A stretch of 64,000 nucleotides of DNA, taken from Chitinophaga agri. GTDB lineage: Bacteria; Bacteroidota; Bacteroidia; Chitinophagales; Chitinophagaceae. Numbering within the stretch: the stretch's first letter is position 1; every line of letters begins with the position of its first letter. The DNA lies in NCBI RefSeq assembly GCF_010093065.1, contig NZ_CP048113.1:6466001-6530000 (forward strand), in the 5' to 3' direction. The notes beneath the pieces were generated by a model that saw only the letters and a list, made by a program, of their open reading frames with translations, did not search any database and was not told the origin of the DNA. This document shows positions 34,054-40,700 of this stretch, in pieces. The translations under genes and the position numbers were made by a program.

Positions 34054-34737
34054 TCAGGAGGTTAATGTCAGCAGACCAATATGTTGCTCGAGTTCGTCAT
34101 AATCCGCAATTCTGATAATATCAGGAATATGCGCCAGCTTCTTGTTATCAATACCGATAAATTGTATGCCAAGTTGCTGCGTCGCCTGGTAATCCCATTG
34201 CCCGTCGCCTACATAGATAATGTCAGCCAGTTCAGGATGGGTGTTATGACGTTTGTTCATCTTACTGATAGTGTTGCCGATGATGTCGCGTCTTGCGAAA
34301 GCGTCCTGTGCAAAAGAGGCTGCACTGCATCCTTCTATACTGATATCAGCACATTGCAGTTTGAACAGTGCCGATTGTTTCCAGCCGCCGGTAGCGAGTC
34401 CTACCCGCAGTCCATCCTGCTGTGTAAGCCGCCGAATGATCTTTCCTGCTTTAGGTATTTCGCGGAAATAGTGTGCCTGCTTTTCGTAGGCAATTTCCAG
34501 CAGGTTACAGAAACAGTCGATGAAGTTTTCTATCTCCGTGACTGTGCAGGGGCGGTTCCTGCGTTCGACCGATAACTGGTGCAGGATGCCTGAGTCCGTG
34601 GTGTTCTCATAGTGACCGTAATTGGTATTGAAGTTGGAGAACCCGAATGTTTCAGCGATGGCCTGTGTATAACAAAGATCATCGATCTCCGTCGTATTGG
34701 TCAGTGTGCCATCAATATCGAAAATGATGTACTTCAT
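34054..34737 (-). CDS. HAD-superfamily phosphatase
   Basis: 227 residues. Catalytic Asp7 and Asp9 in IFDIDGTLTNTT; motif II in VGLATGGWKQS; motif III Lys and motif IV in YVGDGQWDYQATQQLG. A cap domain of about 80 residues (NYGHYENTTDSGILHQLSVE, then ENFIDCFCNLLEIAYEKQAH) makes it a Cof/phosphoglycolate-phosphatase-like HAD. It probably removes phosphate from the pathway intermediate. 5 bp from the MFS gene and 10 bp from the dehydrogenase gene. Confidence 0.88.
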   Translation of the reverse strand: MKYIIFDIDGTLTNTTEIDDLCYTQAIAETFGFSNFNTNYGHYENTTDSGILHQLSVERRNRPCTVTEIENFIDCFCNLLEIAYEKQAHYFREIPKAGKIIRRLTQQDGLRVGLATGGWKQSALFKLQCADISIEGCSAASFAQDAFARRDIIGNTISKMNKRHNTHPELADIIYVGDGQWDYQATQQLGIQFIGIDNKKLAHIPDIIRIADYDELEQHIGLLTLTS

Positions 34738-34747
34738 AGTGAAATGT

Positions 34748-35770
34748 TTAGAATGTAATGACCGATTTCAGGCTGCTAATGTCATTGTTGCGTTGTTGCC
34801 TGTCGACATTGCAGCCCAGGTGTAATACAGCTTCCTGGAATTCGTCAATACCATATGACCGCGTGATGATCTTTTCCAGTCCGAGTACCTGGCCATTGAT
34901 GAGGTCTACGGCATGTTTGAAAGTATCCTGCGAGTCGATGGAGCCGATGATGGAAATACTGCGGTCCGTGATTTCGCGCGGGTTGATCGTCTGCTGATTA
35001 TTACGCAGACCTATCAACGCAATCTTGCCACCATCGGCAATAGCATCGACTGATTTTTCCAGCATGCTGCCTGTTGTATCAACAATCAGGTCATACTGAT
35101 GTTTACGAGGTGCAAAATGACCAGACAGGTACCAGCCTGAAGTCAGTATATCATTACTGCTGATCAGGTTTGTCCGGTTAGCGGACGTTTCATAAATAGT
35201 ACCAGCCTGTATACCGTATTGTTTCAATGCCAGATAGAAGAGTAATCCGATCGGACCTCCGCCAAGTATTGCCACGTTGTAAAAAGGCGAGACAGCCAGT
35301 TTCTTAACAGCGGTCAGTACACAGCTGAGGGGCTCAGACATAGCACCCTGTTCGAAAGGCACACCGTCTGCCAGTGGATAGATAAAGCGTTTGGTTGTCT
35401 TGAAATATTTCGTGAAAGTGCCATCAATCGAGACGCCGGCTTCCGTGCTCGATTTATAGGAGCAGTGATTACGCAATCCTTTTCTGCAGTTCTCGCAGTA
35501 ACCACAGTAGTAAGTGGGGTCAATGATCACACGATCGCCGATGTTGCAGTTATCAACACCATTGCCTTTGTCTACCACTACACCAGCAGATTCATGACCG
35601 ATGATCACTTTTTGCCTGGCGTTGTATTCGCCTGAGATGATGCTGAGGTCTGTACCGCATATACCGGTAGCGCGGATCTCCACAATGACCTCATCCGGCA
35701 GCGTGATAGCAGGTTCTTCACGTTCTTCCAGCCGGATGTTCCAGGGGCCGTTATAAACTATAGCTTGCAT
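34748..35770 (-). CDS. Zinc-dependent alcohol dehydrogenase (MDR family)
   Basis: 340 residues. Catalytic zinc ligands Cys38 and His59/Glu60 (GICGTD, GHESAG) and structural zinc cysteines Cys89, Cys92, Cys95 and Cys103. The Rossmann NAD(P) motif is ILGGGPIGLL. It resembles sorbitol/threonine or inosose-type dehydrogenases. It should oxidise or reduce an alcohol/carbonyl, perhaps before or after the aminotransferase step. Its start overlaps the end of the class III aminotransferase gene by 20 bp, a strong sign of translational coupling. Confidence 0.9.
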   Translation of the reverse strand: MQAIVYNGPWNIRLEEREEPAITLPDEVIVEIRATGICGTDLSIISGEYNARQKVIIGHESAGVVVDKGNGVDNCNIGDRVIIDPTYYCGYCENCRKGLRNHCSYKSSTEAGVSIDGTFTKYFKTTKRFIYPLADGVPFEQGAMSEPLSCVLTAVKKLAVSPFYNVAILGGGPIGLLFYLALKQYGIQAGTIYETSANRTNLISSNDILTSGWYLSGHFAPRKHQYDLIVDTTGSMLEKSVDAIADGGKIALIGLRNNQQTINPREITDRSISIIGSIDSQDTFKHAVDLINGQVLGLEKIITRSYGIDEFQEAVLHLGCNVDRQQRNNDISSLKSVITF

Positions 35771-37043
35771 GGGTAACGGTTTTTACTTGACTGAATATTT
35801 TATCCAATCTGCCACAGATCTCTTCTATGTCATCTACGGTAGCAGTGAGCGCAGGTCTTACTTTCACTACGTTGCCAAATCCGTAGCGGGAGCCTCTGAG
35901 AATAAGTTTCTGTTCAGTGAGGGCGTTGTCGATGATGCGGTTAGTAAGTTTAACATCCGGTGCACCGTCCTGGTCTACTATTTCAAGACCCCACATATAG
36001 CCCATACCTCTGACGTCGCCAATGAAGTGACCATACTTTTCTTTCAGTCTGTTCAACAGCTGACCGAGTACGACGCCATTGTCACGGACGTTTTGCAGGA
36101 AACCTTCACGGGATACGATCTCCATGGTTTTCTTCGCGGCGCCGAGTGATAACAGGTTGCCACCTGATGTATAGGAATGTTCCCATTTTTCAAGTACGGC
36201 AAATTCAGGTTTGTAGAGGATGGCAGCCGTAGGAATACCGATACCACCCAGTCCTTTTGCGAGTGTGATAATATCAGGTTCCATATCAAAATATTCACTG
36301 GCAAACATGTAGCCTGTTCTGCCAATACCTGTCTGTACTTCATCCGAGATCAGGACGATGTTCAGTTCTTCGCAGAGTTTTTTGAGTCTTTCGAAATATC
36401 CCGGCGGTGGCACGATATTACCACCATTACCGAGGATGGGCTCCATGATCATGCACGATACGTTGCCGGAGCTCCCGTATTCTACATGGTCGTGGATCGC
36501 TTCTATACACATGTATCCGCAATTCGGATATTTGGCAGAGAAGGGGCAGCGGTAGCAGTAAGGCGCCGGTACAGTGGCGTGCTGGCTGTACATGGTATTG
36601 GAGAATGATTTCCGTCTGAATGCATTACCGGAAATGTTGGTCGCAAACAGTGTTTGTCCATGATGGGAGAGGGACAAACTGATCACTTCATTTTTACCAT
36701 TGAACTTGTTGGCGATCTTCACTGCACCTTCATTGGCGGTAGAACCGATAATATCGCGCATCCATCCGTCAGTAATACCTGCGGGTGCATGTTCGAGTAT
36801 GCTGTCTAATACGTTGGCAGCAAGGTCGCCGGTAAACGAGGAGGAAACATGGATCAGATCTTTTACCTGTTGTTGTAATACCTCGACAACTTCCGGATGA
36901 CTATATCCGAGTGCGAGATTGAATGTGCCGGATACGGCATCGATATATTCTTCGTCGTGCGACGTGTAAAGGCGTATGCCACTGCCTTTAGTAAACTCTA
37001 TGTTAGCAGACATGGGGTTTGAGGGTTTTACATGGGAAAACAA
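35751..37043 (-). CDS. Class III PLP aminotransferase with four conserved cysteines
   Basis: 430 residues, first gene of the operon. PLP-binding residues Asp234 (ISDEVQTGIGRTG) and Schiff-base Lys263 (TLAKGLGGIG) are intact. The start at 37043 is preferred over the inner ATG at 37013 because family members have an N-terminal HxKPxNP segment like the HVKPSNP seen here. A four-Cys motif (Cys163, Cys166, Cys175, Cys179) in PYCYRCPF...YPNCGYMC is shared with a subset of class III enzymes and may bind a metal. The likely role is to aminate a carbonyl made by the neighbouring dehydrogenase. Confidence 0.9.
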   Translation of the reverse strand: MFSHVKPSNPMSANIEFTKGSGIRLYTSHDEEYIDAVSGTFNLALGYSHPEVVEVLQQQVKDLIHVSSSFTGDLAANVLDSILEHAPAGITDGWMRDIIGSTANEGAVKIANKFNGKNEVISLSLSHHGQTLFATNISGNAFRRKSFSNTMYSQHATVPAPYCYRCPFSAKYPNCGYMCIEAIHDHVEYGSSGNVSCMIMEPILGNGGNIVPPPGYFERLKKLCEELNIVLISDEVQTGIGRTGYMFASEYFDMEPDIITLAKGLGGIGIPTAAILYKPEFAVLEKWEHSYTSGGNLLSLGAAKKTMEIVSREGFLQNVRDNGVVLGQLLNRLKEKYGHFIGDVRGMGYMWGLEIVDQDGAPDVKLTNRIIDNALTEQKLILRGSRYGFGNVVKVRPALTATVDDIEEICGRLDKIFSQVKTVTHASYSL

Positions 37044-37466
37044 AATAGTGGAATGGGCGTAAGATAACGGTCAGATGGACTGAGTTACATAACGAACAAG
37101 GGTTTCATGAACTTCCTGCAGGGAATCCGGGTTATACAATGATTTTTAGGACGTGGTAGAAAAACGTTTTACTAACTTCGATATCAAATTGACGATGGAA
37201 AAGTAGAATCTATTTAGCAGAATTTATTTTTTTTATTTTATCCGAAACCATTATTTTCTATTAATTGATTATGTTATTTACGCTGTTATCGTGAAAGAGG
37301 TGACATGCTGTAATGCTTGCCTGTATTGACTTACGGCGATCAGGTGCATTGTTGTCGCGTCGATATCTCTGACGTATTACTGCATCGTGTTGTTGATAAA
37401 AAGGCGAATGCAGGTAATGGTGTGCAGGATGCTTTACTGGTTGTTCTTATATTCGCTTTGAATGTC

Positions 37467-37540
37467 TTCAGGTAAGCTTTCTCTTCCGTTTCTCCTCCGT
37501 TTTAAAACGGAGGAGAAACGGAAGAGAAAGCTTACCTGAA
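37467..37540. repeat. Perfect 74-bp palindrome
   Basis: Two 37-bp arms meet with no spacer (centre 37503/37504). Left arm begins TTCAGGTAAGCTTTCTC and the right arm is its exact reverse complement ending GAGAAAGCTTACCTGAA. Bases immediately outside (C and C) do not pair, so the palindrome is exact. The arms contain 11-bp units such as AAACGGAGGAG and AAACGGAAGAG. It is in an 826-bp gene-free stretch (37044-37869) between the aminotransferase operon and the lipoprotein genes. Confidence 0.95.
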
Positions 37541-37571
37541 CAATACTAAAACAATACTGAACCGGAGATGA
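37505..37571. repeat. Degenerate 11-bp repeats beside the palindrome
   Basis: AAACGGAGGAG (37505-37515), AAACGGAAGAG (37516-37526), then AACAATACTAA (37539-37549), AACAATACTGA (37550-37560) and ACCGGAGATGA (37561-37571). Most units start with A-A-C once re-phased, resembling the AACAAGCGACG units near 6.45 kb. Confidence 0.6.
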
Positions 37572-37595
37572 ACGGATGGCAAAATTGTCCGCTTT

Positions 37596-37735
37596 TTAGC
37601 GGTTTACCAGGTGTTTCATATGCCCACCCCCGCATTTCTGCAGTTCACGTACAGCATTTTGCAGTTCACGTACATTGTCAAAAAAAGAAAAAACTGGTTC
37701 CTGTAATTTCGGGTTAATGAATTCGGTATGACAGG
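37596..37735 (-). pseudogene. Possible remnant of a gene with a coiled-coil heptad repeat
   Basis: A 46-codon open frame on the minus strand ends at a TAA (37596-37598) and has no ATG, GTG or TTG start. It contains NVRELQNAVRELQKC, where a 21-bp tandem repeat (copies at 37639-37653 and 37660-37674) encodes VRELQNA/VRELQ, a classic coiled-coil heptad. A short hairpin with T-run follows the stop. It may be the 3' end of a decayed gene, or a repeat that reads by chance. Low confidence. Confidence 0.3.
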
Positions 37736-37785
37736 CGGGTAGTTAAGGAGGGAGCCGTTGCCTTCTGGTCTTTGTCTGTCAGCTG

Positions 37786-37824
37786 AAAACGAAAACGGCC
37801 ATTCCGTGTTGCAGGAACAGCCGT
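37786..37824 (-). terminator. Terminator of the first small lipoprotein gene (minus strand)
   Basis: On the minus strand: ACGGC, TG, TTCC, loop, GGAA, TG, GCCGT, then TTTTCGTTTT (arms 37795-37805 and 37814-37824). Only 46 bp beyond the stop codon. Confidence 0.8.
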
Positions 37825-37869
37825 CGTCGCATTATTTTCCATTTCTTTATATAGAACAACACGGTGTTG

Positions 37870-38385
37870 TTATTCTATCACAGTCACGTGCCCTTTGAAG
37901 GAACCACTAATAGTTTTTCCTTTACCGAATTCCAGTGTATACGTGAACGACTGGTACTCCGGGCCTTGAGAAAATGTCAGGCTTCCACCCGTAGGTTTAC
38001 TGTATATTTCACCAGTACCATCTACTTCGGTGCCTGATTGGTACGTTACATTGTTGTAAAGCAATGCAACATCGAAATTCTTTGTTTTGTCGAACGTCGC
38101 CGCATCAGCGGGTAGGTAAGTGTAGGAGCCTTTATTGTCAAGTGTATCCAGGAGGAATTGTACGGTATGTACATTACCTGAAAATGATCCCAGTGGATAT
38201 TTGTCCGTAAAGGCGATCTCCGTGCCCCCCACCCAGTTCTTCTGAATAGCGTAATCAGTATGAATAAAAAGATCGTTTTGTGTAAATCCGTTTACCGGAT
38301 CAATATTGTTGTTGTTACCATCAGTGCATCCGGAAAAGGCATAACATAGTATTCCAGCCAATAAGCTATATGCTGATCTAGTCAT
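37870..38385 (-). CDS. Small lipoprotein, paralogue of the next gene
   Basis: 171 residues. Lipobox around Cys20 (YAFSGC) then TDGNNNN. The body carries a beta-rich domain with motifs FSGNVHTVQFLLDTLDN, GSYTYLPADAATFDKTKNFD and a GGSLTFSQGPEYQSFTYTLE end that match the neighbour at 38545-39054. The pair looks like a tandem duplication of a surface lipoprotein. No named family. A strong terminator follows and a TATATTTG box precedes it. Confidence 0.72.
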   Translation of the reverse strand: MTRSAYSLLAGILCYAFSGCTDGNNNNIDPVNGFTQNDLFIHTDYAIQKNWVGGTEIAFTDKYPLGSFSGNVHTVQFLLDTLDNKGSYTYLPADAATFDKTKNFDVALLYNNVTYQSGTEVDGTGEIYSKPTGGSLTFSQGPEYQSFTYTLEFGKGKTISGSFKGHVTVIE

Positions 38386-38424
38386 TTAGTTGTAGGTTTC
38401 TGTAGTCTTATACTGATTGTGGTG

Positions 38425-38432
38425 CAAATATA
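38425..38432 (-). promoter_or_regulatory. TATATTTG promoter box of the first lipoprotein gene
   Basis: Minus-strand TATATTTG (perfect TAnnTTTG) 40 bp before the start codon. The same sequence followed by GCA stands before the neighbouring paralogue. Confidence 0.5.
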
Positions 38433-38544
38433 TAAATACTTTTGGATGGATATGCACATCTAAAAGTATAGATTTTACTATAATATAAATATAGCACAAA
38501 AGTGTGCAGTAACAGGCAGTGTTTATGCAGGATCGGGCAGTAAA

Positions 38545-39054
38545 TTATTTCACGAGAAATAATACGTCGTTAAACTCGCCTTTCACCGTGGTATTGGTAT
38601 ATTTTAGGTCGTATACCACGCTATAGAAGCCTTCCACTATCCTTATGGTGACGGAACCACCGGTCAGTGAATCCAGTCCTTTGGCCGCATCGGTGAACTC
38701 CCCTCTTGCAAAGGGCTGATTGCGGTAAACGGTGGCCGATTCAAAGTTTTTCTTTTTATCGTACCCGGTGGAGTCACTGTTTTTGTAAGTGTAGGTCTGG
38801 CCGGAGATGATCGTGTCCAGGTTAATTCCTACTGCGCTTACATCGCCGGAGAAGCCTTCGACGAGCAGGTCCTTATCTGCAAAGGTGATCGAACTACCCT
38901 CTGCACCCCACTCCATCAGGTAGCCATAAGGAGTGACTACATCCTGTCCGTCGAGAGAAAAGCTGTTAGCCGGCGCTTCACTGATCGGATCAACTTTACC
39001 GCAGGCTGTAAACAATACAATGGCTGCCAGCAGGCAAAAGGCCAATTTTTTCAT
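38545..39054 (-). CDS. Small lipoprotein, paralogue of the preceding gene
   Basis: 169 residues. Lipobox around Cys18 (LFTAC), then GKVDPISEAP. It shares FSGDVSAVGINLDT, TYTYKNSDSTGYDKKKNFE and GGSVTI with the 171-residue neighbour, so the two are duplicates that have diverged. They are probably surface-exposed lipoproteins of unknown role. Each has its own promoter box, so they need not be co-transcribed. Confidence 0.72.
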   Translation of the reverse strand: MKKLAFCLLAAIVLFTACGKVDPISEAPANSFSLDGQDVVTPYGYLMEWGAEGSSITFADKDLLVEGFSGDVSAVGINLDTIISGQTYTYKNSDSTGYDKKKNFESATVYRNQPFARGEFTDAAKGLDSLTGGSVTIRIVEGFYSVVYDLKYTNTTVKGEFNDVLFLVK

Positions 39055-39083
39055 GTGATAGTGGTTTTATAGGTATAGGTATG

Positions 39084-39091
39084 CAAATATA
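39084..39091 (-). promoter_or_regulatory. TATATTTG promoter box of the second lipoprotein gene
   Basis: Minus-strand TATATTTG 30 bp before the start codon, the same 8-mer as upstream of the paralogue. Confidence 0.5.
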
Positions 39092-39216
39092 TCGCTATTT
39101 AACATATTAAGAAATACTTGCAGATAATCAGTGGCAGGAGACGATGCCCGATGCCTGCCCATCACTTTCCCGTGGCGCAATCTTTGATCCCGCAAATATG
39201 ATCAAAACTTATTACT

Positions 39217-39717
39217 ATGGATCAAGTTGCTGTGCCGGTATCGGTTGATCAATCCACACATGCTATTACGCTTACGATCAATAAAATACCGTATGAACTA
39301 CATGTACGTCCCTGGGTGACACTGTTGGATGCCATTCGTGAGTACGTGGGGCTGACAGGCACCAAGAAGGGCTGCGATCACGGTCAGTGCGGGGCCTGTA
39401 CGGTACTGGTGAACGGGAAACGCATCAATGCCTGCCTGACGCTGGCAGTGATGAAGAACGGGGCCGAGATCACCACGATCGAAGGGGTGGCCGAAAGCGG
39501 GGTACTACATCCTTTGCAACAGGCTTTTATTGACCAGGATGCCTTCCAGTGCGGATACTGCACACCAGGACAGATCTGCTCGGCTATCGGTATGATCAGT
39601 GAAGGCAGGGCGAAAACCAGGGAGGATATCCAGGAACTGATGAGTGGAAACCTGTGCCGCTGTGGCGCTTATCCGAATATTGTGGCAGCTGTGCAACAAG
39701 TAAATCAGACACTATGA
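39217..39717 (+). CDS. Molybdenum hydroxylase small subunit, two [2Fe-2S] clusters, no Tat signal
   Basis: 166 residues. First cluster: Cys53, Cys58, Cys61 and Cys73 (GCDHGQCGACT, NACLTL); second: Cys112, Cys115, Cys147 and Cys149 (QCGYCTPGQICSA, NLCRCGAYPNI). It carries electrons from the molybdenum centre to FAD in a xanthine-dehydrogenase/aldehyde-oxidoreductase complex. Unlike the paralogue at 49518 it begins directly with the domain and has no Tat signal. The stop overlaps the next ATG (ATGA). Confidence 0.95.
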   Translation: MDQVAVPVSVDQSTHAITLTINKIPYELHVRPWVTLLDAIREYVGLTGTKKGCDHGQCGACTVLVNGKRINACLTLAVMKNGAEITTIEGVAESGVLHPLQQAFIDQDAFQCGYCTPGQICSAIGMISEGRAKTREDIQELMSGNLCRCGAYPNIVAAVQQVNQTL

Positions 39718-40700
39718 ACAACTTCACTTACTCACACGCCACCTGCATAGATAATGCTGTCAGTGAAATGGCTGCACATCAGGAGGCCCGTTTTATAGCC
39801 GGTGGCACTAACCTGATCGATCTGATGAAAGAAAATGTGATGCATCCGGACCATCTGATCGATATCAACGGACTTTACCTGAACAGCATAGATTTCCTGG
39901 ATGACGGACGGCTGTTCCTTGGTGCCCTGGTGACCAACGCGGATACTGCCTGGCATCCGGCAGTAGAGAAATACTACCCGCTGTTGTCTGCTGCGATACT
40001 GGCGGGTGCCTCTCCGCAGCTGCGCAATATGGCAACCAACGGTGGTAACCTGATGCAGCGTACCAGGTGTTACTACTTTTATGATACAAGTACTCCATGC
40101 AATAAGCGCGAGCCGGGCAGCGGCTGTAGTGCCATCAATGGATATAACCGTATTCATGCTATTCTGGGTACAAGTCAGCAATGTATTGCCGTACATCCCA
40201 GTGATATGTGTGTGGCGTTACGGGCGTTGAACGCTGTCATACAGGTACGGGGGCATGAAGGCGAAAGACTGATACGCATGGAAGACTTTCACCGCTTACC
40301 TGGCGATACGCCTCAGATAGATAACAACCTCGCCGCAGAAGAGCTGATCACAGGTATCATCCTGCCCCGTGAACAGTTTACACACTATAAATACCTGAAA
40401 GTAAGGGACAGGGCGTCCTATGCATTCGCACTGGTATCTGTCGCGGTCTTATTCAGGATGGAGCAGGATCATATCGCGGATGTAAGACTGGCCTTGGGCG
40501 GCGTAGCGCACAAGCCATGGCGGAATATGGAAGCGGAGAACTGGCTGAAAGGCAAATCTGCTACGGTTGAGAACTTCGCACACGCAGCAGACATGATCTT
40601 ACAAGACGCTGTGACATTTGGAACAAATGATTTTAAACCGGCACTGGCAAAGCGTGCGATCATACGTGCCTGCCGTGAGGCCATAAATGGAGAACGATGA
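39714..40700 (+). CDS. Molybdenum hydroxylase FAD subunit, PaoB-like
   Basis: 328 residues from the ATG at 39714, which overlaps the upstream stop codon. FAD-binding motif FIAGGTNLIDLM and the ASPQLRNMATNGGN segment of the FAD_binding_5 family. Cysteines at residues 119, 129, 138, 157 and 166 lie in a TRCYYFYD...PCNKREPGSGC insert, the position of the extra [4Fe-4S] cluster in the E. coli PaoB subunit; that cluster is inferred. It passes electrons on to an acceptor, possibly quinone or a cytochrome. Operonic. Confidence 0.93.
   Translation: MNNFTYSHATCIDNAVSEMAAHQEARFIAGGTNLIDLMKENVMHPDHLIDINGLYLNSIDFLDDGRLFLGALVTNADTAWHPAVEKYYPLLSAAILAGASPQLRNMATNGGNLMQRTRCYYFYDTSTPCNKREPGSGCSAINGYNRIHAILGTSQQCIAVHPSDMCVALRALNAVIQVRGHEGERLIRMEDFHRLPGDTPQIDNNLAAEELITGIILPREQFTHYKYLKVRDRASYAFALVSVAVLFRMEQDHIADVRLALGGVAHKPWRNMEAENWLKGKSATVENFAHAADMILQDAVTFGTNDFKPALAKRAIIRACREAINGER

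Noticed and set aside
37714..37842. 42-codon minus-strand frame with an ATG, starting 28 bp after the lipoprotein stop
   Set aside because: It spans the strong terminator at 37786-37824, so it would be transcribed poorly; no homology recognised.
37044..37869. CRISPR-like array
   Set aside because: The 21-bp and 11-bp repeats lack regular unique spacers and no cas genes are nearby.
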